Source: Pleodorina starrii
Lineage: Eukaryota; Chlorophyta; Chlorophyceae; Chlamydomonadales; Volvocaceae
Assembly (NCBI GenBank): GCA_030267565.1
Contig: BRXU01000015.1
Coordinates: 62,001 to 126,000 of the forward strand
Length of the DNA stretch: 64,000 bases
Reading direction: 5' to 3'
Position numbers and translations under genes: made by a program
Shown: in pieces, positions 23,738 to 32,000 of the stretch
How the letters are laid out: each line of letters begins with the position of its first letter
Position numbering within the stretch: position 1 is the first letter of the stretch
Notes under the pieces: generated by a model
Told to the model about the DNA's origin: nothing
Database searches by the model: none
The model's input: the letters and a program-made list of their open reading frames with translations, nothing else

Positions 23738-23859
23738 CAGGGTTGCTATCTTCTTGAAAGACTTGCAGACGCAGCATGATGCGACTTGAGGGTTCTGCAC
23801 AGGCTGGCTATCGAAGTCGAATAGAATAAAGTATCTATTCGACTTCGATAGCCAGCCTG
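23738..23859. mobile_element. Composite MITE (family A plus family B)
   Basis: The left part is the family A 5' end (CAGGGTTGCTATCTTCTTG onwards). The right part, 23,800-23,859, is a perfect hairpin: two 26-bp arms starting CAGGCTGGCTATCG around the 8-bp loop ATAAAGTA. Flanks TTGGGATC (23,731-23,738) and GTGGGATC (23,860-23,867) match at 7 of 8 positions, so the whole composite may have inserted as one unit, or family B may have inserted into an older family A element. It changes the C-terminus of the gene to its right. Confidence 0.8.
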
Positions 23860-24236
23860 GTGGGATCCCCGGGGCCACGAGAGCGCTTGACCGACTCTGT
23901 GTCCTCTGCGTTGTACACCAGTATGACGTTCTCCAACGGCCAGTGCTGGGATAGCGATCGCAGCAACGGGTGGAGTGCGTCCTGGTACTTGGCCATCGTA
24001 ACAACACGATGTAGTTCGTTTGGCTGATGAAGCACCCTTCGGCTGTGTACATACCAGCCGCGAATTGTGGGTGCATGTTGTCTTGGGGCTCCTATCAGGC
24101 TGGTACGAACACTAATTATTTTGAGAATGCTGATGTTGTGTTTTGTGAGCACGCACTGAAGCCCGTGCGACAGGTCTAAAAACATTCGCGTTCGTACGGT
24201 ATCCTTGGCCCAGTCATTTGGCGTCGTGGAGTTCAT
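23835..24236 (-). CDS. Hypothetical protein with a MITE-derived C-terminus
   Basis: 133 residues from the ATG at 24,236. The frame is open to 24,368 without an earlier ATG. I do not recognise the family; the sequence is ordinary soluble protein with segments such as DLSHGLQCVL and LENVILVYN. The last eight or so codons and the stop lie inside the inverted repeat of the composite MITE. If the element and one flank copy are left out, the frame would continue only about six codons to a stop near 23,715, so the insertion swapped a short tail rather than removing a domain. It is divergent from the F-box-like gene at 24,392. Confidence 0.5.
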   Translation of the reverse strand: MNSTTPNDWAKDTVRTRMFLDLSHGLQCVLTKHNISILKIISVRTSLIGAPRQHAPTIRGWYVHSRRVLHQPNELHRVVTMAKYQDALHPLLRSLSQHWPLENVILVYNAEDTESVKRSRGPGDPTRLAIEVE

Positions 24237-24391
24237 CTTTTTCACATCATCAACACGACGTATATGTGTATATTCATGTAAAAAAGATAGCCGCCATGCT
24301 CGTCCCAGCCGTACATCGATCGATTCTGTCGCATGGGCTTTAATGTTTAATGTGTGCTCGCAAACCACAACATTTTATTTTGCATTTGGCG

Positions 24392-25256
24392 ATGGATACC
24401 ACACTAGCTTTCCTCAGTGACCTACCTGTGGATACTTTGGATAACTTCACCGCGCATTTGCGTTCTGGAAACAGCCTGAAAGCCGCGCGCGCGGCCTGCA
24501 AAGCCCTGCGTGCCGTGGTGGACAGCAGTATAACATCAATCAGGATCTGCCCGGCGCAGAGATGAGTCTGTCGGCGGGGTGGACAACGTCCGCGAGTTGA
24601 GCGACCTACTGGCGCACAAGATGCCAAAGGTGCAAAGCGCAGAAATCTACATCGGCTTTGATGACGCCGACGACGGGATCCCGAGCGCTCTGTCGAGCCT
24701 TCTGCAGGCCCCGCCACCTCAGCTCACAAAGCTGTGCATCGTTTCAGACACAAGCAAATGGGATCTGACCCTGGCGTCGGGGCAGGTGACGGAGGTGCGG
24801 CATGAAGAGGGCACCGATGCGGTGTGTGCAGTGGACCTGCTGCGGATGAACGCCAGCCGGGGCATGCTGGTGCAGCTGGACGATGTGTATCTAGACTGGG
24901 ATGACGCTTTCGAACTGCGACTGCAGCAGCTGCAGCAGCTACAGCGGGTAGACACCCTTCAGCAGCGAGACTACCGTGTGACTATCAAGACTGTCTCGCT
25001 TAATCAGAAGGGTCAACCCGCCAGCTGCGCGGCACTTCTCCGCACTCTGCGGTGTTTCCCCACCTCTGGATTCCAAGCGTTTTCCGCCAACTTCGTTGGG
25101 CCATTTTGCTTTGGCGACCGCCTCCGACCCCCTCTGACCTCCAGCATCAGCCCTCCCACGCTGCCATTGCGAGGCGTCGCATTGGTGTGGGCATGGGGAA
25201 TTCTTGGCCAAGAGTCTCGTGGGCTAGCAAGGAAGGGGAGGAGCGGGCCTTCGTGA
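24392..25256 (+). pseudogene. F-box-like/leucine-rich gene with a frameshift
   Basis: The ATG at 24,392 opens a frame with an F-box-like start (FLSDLPVDTLDNFTAHLR, then AARAACKALRAVV) that stops at 24,565. The protein continues in the next frame, open to 25,256, with leucine-rich text (RELSDLLAHKMPKVQSAEIY, LLQAPPPQLTKLCIV, LQQLQQLQRVDTL). The change of frame lies at about 24,553-24,566; one indel would join the two. A sequencing error or an intron is possible, but I see no good splice sites. Past about 25,040 the sequence loses protein character, so the true end may be earlier. F-box proteins with leucine-rich repeats act as substrate adaptors of SCF ubiquitin ligases. Confidence 0.6.
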
Positions 25257-25324
25257 TTTGTTTTGCCGCGGGACCGTGTCTGACCTGGAAGGGATTTTAT
25301 TTTGTAGTTTTGGGTTGTGGCAGG

Positions 25325-25390
25325 GTGCAGGGCAAAAGGACCTAAAGGTAAAGGTCGGCTATTGTCCTTGGGTCCTTTTCTGGTATTATC
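25325..25390. mobile_element. Possible MITE relic upstream of DHFR
   Basis: CAGGGTGCAGGGCAAAAGGAC followed by an imperfect inverted copy (GGGTCCTTTTCTGG) about 30 bp later, recalling the AAAAGGATCTAAGG arm of family C. The outer termini do not match and no target duplication is visible, so this is weak. It lies 45-110 bp before the DHFR start. Confidence 0.3.
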
Positions 25391-25435
25391 TGTATTAAGC
25401 TCGGCTCCGTCATCGAGTAGTCAACCACATACTTC

Positions 25436-26119
25436 ATGTCGCAGCCAGGCTTCTCGTATTCAGCTATCCTCGCGTGCGATGCCCGAACCGGTGGCACGGG
25501 GCTCAATGGCAGGCTTCCCTGGCATATGCCAGGCGACATGGCGTGGTTCAAGGATGTGACTGCTGGGCATATCGTCATCATGGGGCGCAAAACGTGGGAC
25601 AGTCTTGGCCATCGCCCCCTGCCGAACCGTTACAACATCGTCATCAGTTCACGGCCGGCATCCGCTATTCAGGCCAAGGAGGGCGTTCACGTGTGTGGCG
25701 ACTATGAGTCTGCCCTTGAAAAGGCGCGAGACCTTGCCGCTCCAACAGAGCAGCCAAGCTATGACTGTCCGGGAGTCCAGAGGAGGTCCAGGTGCATCTT
25801 TGTCATCGGAGGCTCGCAGCTGTACACGCAAGCCCTGGACGACCCTCGATGCAAGACATTTTACATTACATTTGTTGAGCCTACCAGCGCAGAGAGTGAT
25901 TGTGACGAAATCGATTGCGATGCATTCTTTCCGCTGAGTCGCATACGAGCAAGCGTGACGTGGGTTGGGCATCGGGTGAAGGAGCGGGGTCCGTTTCGCG
26001 GCCGGACGACGGATGAAACGTATCCGTCCATTCCCGTCTGTGGGTATCCCATGATTTTCAAGAGGTTGGCGGAAATCGTGCATCCGAGTTTGAATCACCT
26101 AGCGCCGCTGGCGGAGTGA
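25436..26119 (+). CDS. Dihydrofolate reductase
   Basis: 227 residues from the ATG at 25,436. The enzyme reduces dihydrofolate to tetrahydrofolate with NADPH, supplying thymidylate and purine synthesis. Family motifs in order: the substrate loop LNGRLPWHMPGDMAWFK (23-39), with the catalytic acid Asp34; the NADPH-binding VIMGRKTWDSLG (47-58); PLPNRYNIVIS (61-71); and FVIGGSQLYTQAL (122-134), the conserved double-Gly cofactor site. At 227 residues it is longer than the usual 160-190; the extra length is an insert around 103-118 and a C-terminal tail. It is not fused to thymidylate synthase, unlike the plant and most protist enzyme. It has no intron. The last codons lie in an 18-bp minisatellite and overlap the end of the hydrolase gene on the other strand. 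Key residues are intact, so it is likely functional. Confidence 0.93.
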   Translation: MSQPGFSYSAILACDARTGGTGLNGRLPWHMPGDMAWFKDVTAGHIVIMGRKTWDSLGHRPLPNRYNIVISSRPASAIQAKEGVHVCGDYESALEKARDLAAPTEQPSYDCPGVQRRSRCIFVIGGSQLYTQALDDPRCKTFYITFVEPTSAESDCDEIDCDAFFPLSRIRASVTWVGHRVKERGPFRGRTTDETYPSIPVCGYPMIFKRLAEIVHPSLNHLAPLAE

Positions 26120-27055
26120 GCGCCGCTGGCGGAGTGAGCGCCGCCGGCGGAGTGAGCGCCGCTGGCGGAGTGAGCGCCGCAGGTTCGGGTCCTCGCCGTC
26201 GATGTCGTCCACGAGATGTTGAGTTCCTGGGAGCTTTGTGACTTTTGCGGCCGACCTGGTCACGTCGTGCATACTTGTGATCCGTCTGAGATACGTTGCG
26301 TATTGTGGATCCATGCGCACGGTGAAGTGATTGCGATTGTCCAGCCACAAGTGTGGAAAGTCCTTTGCCATTTCACGGGTCTTGTGGAATGGGCAGATGG
26401 TGTCATCCTTGCCGTGGATAAAGTGTACCGGTACATGGAATCGATTGGCGTACTTGAGGATGCGATGGGTTCGGTATAGGTCTATCCCGATGTACTTGGC
26501 AAGGCGCTTGTTGCTGGGGATGTTTGCATTCAGCAGGGACGTAAATGCACCTTCGAGGATGACCATGTTGGGCAATTGCAACTTTTGCTTCATCATTGTG
26601 TAAAGTGCTTTCATCGCAATGCCCGTGCCCAGTGAGTAGCCATACAGGATGATGCTGCCGCGATCCTTTGCGAGGATCTGATAGAGTTCCACGAGGTTCT
26701 CCACGACCTTCTTGCTCGACACGTTTGCAAAGCTGTCACTCCCGTACCCGGGATACTCCATGCCCACCACCGAACAATCCGACATGTCCGCCATACTTTG
26801 GAGCAGCTCGTACCGGGCCATGAGCCCCAGGTCCTCTCCGCGACCGTGCACGTAAATAATGGTGGGCCGGTCAGCATCGCGAAACACTTGCAGGCACTTG
26901 GACTCGCCGATCTGGTATACGATTGTCTTGCTCGGGTGCAAGCGCATGAGCTCATCGATGTGGTCCATGTAATATGTGTTGTCCGTGCGGTGACGGAGCG
27001 AGTAGGTGTGAATGTCCTTAAAGACGTACTTGTCCAGACTCTTGAACCACACCAT
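26099..27055 (-). CDS. Alpha/beta-hydrolase (ABHD-like serine hydrolase)
   Basis: 318 residues from the ATG at 27,055. Alpha/beta-hydrolase signs: oxyanion-hole VHGRGED (69-75), MEYPGYG (99-105), the nucleophile elbow GYSLG with Ser141, an Asp in HGKDD (217 or 218) and His243 in NRNHF, giving a complete catalytic triad. The pattern resembles ABHD13/ABHD17-type hydrolases, which cleave acyl esters or thioesters; the substrate is unknown. There is no clear signal peptide or membrane helix. The C-terminus is an Arg-rich repeat (SLRQRR, about four copies) encoded by the minisatellite shared with the end of DHFR, so the two genes overlap tail to tail by 21 bp. The gene starts 80 bp below the next minus-strand gene. 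Confidence 0.88.
   Translation of the reverse strand: MVWFKSLDKYVFKDIHTYSLRHRTDNTYYMDHIDELMRLHPSKTIVYQIGESKCLQVFRDADRPTIIYVHGRGEDLGLMARYELLQSMADMSDCSVVGMEYPGYGSDSFANVSSKKVVENLVELYQILAKDRGSIILYGYSLGTGIAMKALYTMMKQKLQLPNMVILEGAFTSLLNANIPSNKRLAKYIGIDLYRTHRILKYANRFHVPVHFIHGKDDTICPFHKTREMAKDFPHLWLDNRNHFTVRMDPQYATYLRRITSMHDVTRSAAKVTKLPGTQHLVDDIDGEDPNLRRSLRQRRSLRRRRSLRQRRSLRQRR
26101..26181. repeat. 18-bp minisatellite at the DHFR/hydrolase overlap
   Basis: About 4.5 copies of AGCGCCGCTGGCGGAGTG, with one T-to-C change. It includes the DHFR stop (26,117-26,119) in its first copy and encodes the Arg-rich C-terminal repeat of the hydrolase on the other strand, where it stays open to the stop at 26,099. 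Expansion here lengthens the hydrolase without altering DHFR. Confidence 0.93.
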
Positions 27056-27135
27056 CTCTCTCTCTCTGCAGATTCTACTCTCTGCAAAGATGAAAAATAT
27101 CAGTTCACGGCATCACCACCACTCCCACTCATGCG

Positions 27136-27720
27136 TCATGGTGATCCCGCGGAGCTCGCGGAGCTCGCGGAGCTCGCGGAGCTCGCGGAGCTCGCGGAGC
27201 TCGCGGAGCTCGCGGAGCTCGTGGAGCTCGCGGAGCTCGTGGAGCTCGCGGAGCTCGCGGAGCTCGCGGAGCTCGCGGAGCTCGCGGAGCTCGCGGAGCT
27301 CGCGGAGCTCGCGGAGCTCGCGGAGCTCTCAGAATCTGAATCAGTGGAATTAAGCGAGCAAGAAGCCAGGCTGCCCTCGCCCAGCATCCCTTGTTCGACT
27401 TGCTCACATTCGCAAAAGAGTGGCTGATTAAGGCTGTTGAGCATGGCATGAACGCCTTTCCGGACACTGCTGTACTCTTCTAGCAGCAGGCTTATGGTCT
27501 GTCGGATTTTGGGGGTCAGGGTGATGTCTTCCGGGCAGACGTTGGTGTCCATGCAGACAACATACGGCGATAACATGCGTCGCATGACAGCTTTATCGAA
27601 TGCTTTCCATTGCTGCATCAGCGGGTCTTCTGCGAGTCGTGTGTAAAAGGGGCGCCGCCACTCAGTGTCACCATTATTGTTCTCGGCAGCGGCCATTTGG
27701 GATTGATTCTGGTTACACAT
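27136..27720 (-). CDS. Hypothetical protein with a Ser-Ser-Ala repeat tail
   Basis: 194 residues from the ATG at 27,720. The N-terminal ~130 residues are unique and mostly helical ([36 protein letters not shown]), followed by an acidic Ser-rich linker (STDSDSES) and then about 20 Ser-Ser-Ala repeats to the stop. I do not recognise the family. The tail is encoded by a 9-bp minisatellite that is open in several frames, so only the unique N-terminal part supports coding. The start lies 39 bp from the divergent gene at 27,760, a tight shared promoter region. Confidence 0.6.
   Translation of the reverse strand: MCNQNQSQMAAAENNNGDTEWRRPFYTRLAEDPLMQQWKAFDKAVMRRMLSPYVVCMDTNVCPEDITLTPKIRQTISLLLEEYSSVRKGVHAMLNSLNQPLFCECEQVEQGMLGEGSLASCSLNSTDSDSESSASSASSASSASSASSASSASSASSASSTSSASSTSSASSASSASSASSASSASSASSAGSP
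27149..27328. repeat. 9-bp minisatellite GCGGAGCTC x20
   Basis: Exactly 20 copies of GCGGAGCTC, 180 bp, two of them reading GTGGAGCTC. It encodes Ser-Ser-Ala on the minus strand, and Glu-Leu-Ala in an open plus frame that I take to be a by-product. Confidence 0.95.
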
Positions 27721-27759
27721 AAGCAGGTGCCTTATACATGTTGACGATAGTGTTCACGG

Positions 27760-28299
27760 ATGCCGGGCCCCATCGTACTTGGTTGGTGTGCGCTCATTGA
27801 CTTTGCTAAGCAGCTAAATCATCTCGACGACAAGACTGCCCACCGACATCCATTCGTGCAGCACATCTTGGACTGCGAGGCCCGTGCCGACTTTGACGGC
27901 TTCGCACTGCCCTTGAATATGGTGATTGACATCCCTTACCAGTGGACCCTAATTCCCCCGACGCGAGCAGCAGCCGCCGCCGCAACCAGTGGCAGAGCTA
28001 GAGCAGGCGCCAAGAAACATAGCCAGCTGGGCTATGATACCGAGGAACAAGCGATTAATAGCGTGCTCAATGTTTACCTAAAGTACGACGGCGCGACCCG
28101 CTTGATACGTGCAAGGTCTGCGCGACATATAGCTAAAGGTTTGCGCGATCTTTACAACGACATAACAGTATCGCAAAGAGGGCAGTCGATTGAAACTGTG
28201 GAATATTTCGAAAACCTGTCTCGCACATTCAAGGTGTTCGCTGACAGATTTACTGCTGTATTTCGACTCGAACAAAATAATCAAAATGAACGCGGATAA
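27760..28299 (+). CDS. Hypothetical protein
   Basis: 179 residues from the ATG at 27,760 to the TAA at 28,297-28,299. I do not recognise the family. It is a soluble-looking protein with a hydrophobic N-terminal stretch (PIVLGWCALIDFAKQL), a short poly-Ala linker (AAAAAATSGRARAGAKK, near residue 70) and a basic, helical second half (IRARSARHIAKGLRDLYND). Intron-less; divergent from the Ser-Ser-Ala gene with 39 bp between starts. It is the last well-supported gene before the satellite resumes. Confidence 0.6.
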   Translation: MPGPIVLGWCALIDFAKQLNHLDDKTAHRHPFVQHILDCEARADFDGFALPLNMVIDIPYQWTLIPPTRAAAAAATSGRARAGAKKHSQLGYDTEEQAINSVLNVYLKYDGATRLIRARSARHIAKGLRDLYNDITVSQRGQSIETVEYFENLSRTFKVFADRFTAVFRLEQNNQNERG

Positions 28300-28892
28300 C
28301 GTAAAAAGCGTAAAAGCGTACCGCGGCAGTGTACGATGTGAAAAGGTCGCAATGTATATGTGGTTGAATGCGGTGGCCCTCTGACGTCCTGTGACGTCCT
28401 TTGACGTCTTCTATCATTGTAACCATAATGGAATCCGACATGTTGTTTGACTTTGAGGTTGGTTCCGATTTCTCTCTGTGGCCGGCCGCTCCCAGCTGGG
28501 AGCGGCATATATCTACAACATCCCATGCAAACGTGTGTAGGATAATATTTGGCATCACGAGAGCAGCCAATCGCCCACGGAGTCGGCGTTATTACAGCCG
28601 CCCGCTGCCGATATTGAGGGGTTGGCGCACAAGATTGCGTCACTTCGGAAACCTTACGGGCATGTTCAACAGGTAACCAGCCATATTTTGGGTTATCATA
28701 TCCAAAATACCAAGACATGCCAACCTGCGCGTCCCGACACAATCCTTGTATGTCTGTAATAACAGCTTCACCGAGATGTTATCGGGCTGTTGGAGAGTGA
28801 TTCAGAATCATCAACCACTCTGCACGGACTGGCGTCGGGCCTCGGTGCGCTCGGTTATGACGCCGATCAGACAGGGGGTCATCTGTCCCATG
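28300..28892. other. Gene-poor edge of the island, one doubtful small ORF
   Basis: 593 bp between the last supported gene and the satellite. A plus ORF from the ATG at 28,428 to 28,676 (82 codons, MESDMLFDFEVGSDFSLW at the start) and a minus ORF from an ATG at 28,718 (MSWYFGYDNPKYGWLP) overlap; neither is convincing past about 25 residues, and either could be a gene remnant. A perfect 22-bp palindrome centred on CCCAGCTGGG lies at 28,485-28,506, and a triple TGACGTC/TTGACGTC motif at about 28,382-28,410 resembles a bZIP-binding site cluster. The satellite begins after CATCTGTCCCATG near 28,890. Confidence 0.4.
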
Positions 28893-29029
28893 TCTCGACC
28901 CATGGGCCCAGCCTCGACCCATGGGCCCAGTCTCGACCCATGGGCCCAGCTTCGACCCATGAGCCCAGCCTGGACCCATGGGCCCAGCTTCGACCCATGA
29001 GCCCTGCCTCAGCCCATGGGCCCAGCCTC

Positions 29030-32000
29030 GACCCATGAGCCCAGCTTCGACCCATGGGCCCAGCCTCGACCCATGGGCCTAGCTTCAACCCATAAGCCCA
29101 GCTTCGACCCATGGGCCCAGCCTCGACCCATGGGCCCAGTCTCGACCCATGGGCCCAGCCTCGACCCAATGCGCCATGGGCCCAGCCTCGACCCATGGGC
29201 CCAGCCTCGACCCATGGGCCCAGCCTCGACCCATGGGCCCAGCCTCGACCCATGAGCCCAGTCTCGACCCATGGGCCCAGCCTAGGCCTTTGGGCCAGCT
29301 TCGACCCATGAGCCCAGCTTCGACCCATGGGCCCAGCCTCGACCCATGGGCCCAGCTTCGACCCATGAGCCCAGCTTCGACCCATGTGCCCAGCCTCGAC
29401 CCATGGGCCCAGCGTCGACCCATGAGTCCAGCTTCGACCCATGGGCCCAGCCTCGACCCATGGGCCCAGCCTCGACCCATGGGCCCAGTCTCGACCCATG
29501 GGCCCAGCCTCGACCCATGGGCCCAGCCTCGACCCATGGTCCTAGTCTCGTCCCATGGGCCCAGCCTCGACCCATGGGCCCAGCCTCGACCCATGGGCCC
29601 AGCCTCGACCCATGGGCCCAGCTCCGACCGATGGGCCCAGCCTCGACCCATGGGCCCAGCCTCGATCCATGGGCCCAGCCTCGACCCATGGGCCCAGCCT
29701 CGACCCATGGGCCCAGCCTCGACCCATGGGCCCAGCCTCGACCCATGGGCCCAGCCTCGATCCATGGGCCCAGCCTCGAACCATGAGCCCAGCCTCGAAC
29801 CATGGGCCCAGCCTCGACCCATGGGCCCAGCCTCGACCAATGGGCCTAGCCTCGACCCATGGGCCTAGCCTCGACCCATGGGACCAGCTTCGACCCATGG
29901 GACCAGCTTCGACCCATGGGCCCAGCCTCGACCCATGGGCCCAGCCTCGACCCGTGAGCCCAGCTTCGACCCATGGGCCCAGCCTCGACCCATGGGCCCA
30001 GCTTCGACCCATGGGCCCAGCTTGGACGCATTGCGCCATGGGCCCAACCTCGACCCATGGGCCCAGCCTCGACCCGTGGGCCCAGTCTCGACCCATGGGC
30101 CCAGCCTCGACCCATGGGCCCAGCCTCGACCCATGGGCCCAGCCTCGACCCATGAGCCCAGCCTCGACCCATGAGCCCAGCTTGGACGCATTGCGCCATG
30201 GGCCCAACCTCGACCCATGGGCCCAGCCTCGACCCATGGGCCCAGTTTCGACCCATGGGCCCTGCTTCGACCCATGAGCCCAGCCTCGACCCATGGGCCC
30301 AGCCTCGACCCATGGGACCAGCTTCGACCCATGGGCCCAGCCTCGACCCTTGGGCCCAGCCTCGACCCGTGAGCCCAGCTTCGACCCATGGGCCCAGCCT
30401 CGACCCATGGGCCCAGCTTCGACCCATGGGCCCAGCTTGGACGCATTGCGCCATGGGCCCAACCTCGACCCATGGGCCCAGCCTCGACCCATGGGCCCAG
30501 TCTCGACCCATGGGCCCAGCCTCGACCCATGGGCCCAGCCTCGACCCATGGGCCCAGCCTCGACCCATGAGCCCAGCCTCGACCCATGAGCCCAGCCTCG
30601 ACCCATGGGCCCAGCCTCGACCCATGGGCCCAGTCTCGACCCATGGGCCCAGCCTCGACCCATGGGCCCAGCCTCGACCCATGGTCCTAGTCTCGTCCCA
30701 TGGGCCCAGCCTCGACCCATGGGCCCAGTCTCGACCCATGAGCCCAGCTTCGACCCATGAACACAGCTTCGACCCATGGGCTCAGCCTAGGCCTTTGGGC
30801 CAGCTTCGACCCATGAGCCCAGCTTCGACCCATGGGCCCAGCCTCGACCCATGGGCCCAGTCTCGACCCATGGGCCCAGCCTCGACCCATGAGCCCAGCT
30901 TCGACCCATGGGCCCAGTCTCGACCCATGGGCCCAGCCTCGACCCATGGGCCCAGTCTCGACCCATGGGCCCAGCTTCGACCCATGAGCCCAGCCTTGAC
31001 CCATGGGCCCAGCTTCGACCCATGAGCCCAGCCTCGACCCATGGGCCTAGCTTCAACCCGTAAGCCCAGCTTCGACCCATGGGCCCAGCCTCGACCCATG
31101 GGCCTAGCTTCAACCCATAAGCCCAGCTTCGACCCATGGGCCCAGCCTCGACCCATGGGCCCAGTCTCGACCCATGGGCCCAGCCTCGACCCAATGCGCC
31201 ATGGGCCCAGCCTCGACCCATGGGCCCAGCCTCGACCCATGGGCCCAGCCTCGACCCATGGGCCCAGCCTCGACCCATGAGCCCAGTCTCGACCCATGGG
31301 CCCAGCCTAGGCCTTTGGGCCAGCTTCGACCCATGAGCCCAGCTTCGACCCATGGGCCCAGCCTCGACCCATGGGCCCAGCTTCGACCCATGAGCCCAGC
31401 TTCGACCCATGTGCCCAGCCTCGACCCATGGGCCCAGCGTCGACCCATGAGTCCAGCTTCGACCCATGGGCCCAGCCTCGACCCATGGGCCCAGCCTCGA
31501 CCCATGGGCCCAGTCTCGACCCATGGGCCCAGCCTCGACCCATGGGCCCAGCCTCGACCCATGGTCCTAGTCTCGTCCCATGGGCCCAGCCTCGACCCAT
31601 GGGCCCAGCCTCGACCCATGGGCCCAGCCTCGACCCATGGGCCCAGCTCCGACCGATGGGCCCAGCCTCGACCCATGGGCCCAGCCTCGATCCATGGGCC
31701 CAGCCTCGACCCATGGGCCCAGCCTCGACCCATGGGCCCAGCCTCGACCCATGGGCCCAGCCTCGACCCATGGGCCCAGCCTCGATCCATGGGCCCAGCC
31801 TCGAACCATGAGCCCAGCCTCGAACCATGGGCCCAGCCTCGACCCATGGGCCCAGCCTCGACCAATGGGCCTAGCCTCGACCCATGGGCCTAGCCTCGAC
31901 CCATGGGACCAGCTTCGACCCATGGGACCAGCTTCGACCCATGGGCCCAGCCTCGACCCATGGGCCCAGCCTCGACCCGTGAGCCCAGCTTCGACCCATG

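Noticed and set aside
26798..27427. Plus-strand ORF with Glu-Leu-Ala repeats
   Set aside because: It lies antisense across the start of the hydrolase gene and the 9-bp minisatellite. Its non-repeat part is the complement of a well-supported hydrolase.
28281..28718. Minus-strand gene starting MSWYFGYDNPKYG
   Set aside because: The first 20 residues look plausible, but the rest is Arg/Pro/Cys-rich shadow-like sequence, and it overlaps an equally weak plus ORF and the end of the 27,760 gene.
15170..28892. Whole island as a single transposon or retroelement inserted in the array
   Set aside because: No terminal repeats or target duplication were seen at the two satellite junctions, and there is no transposase, integrase or reverse transcriptase in the island.
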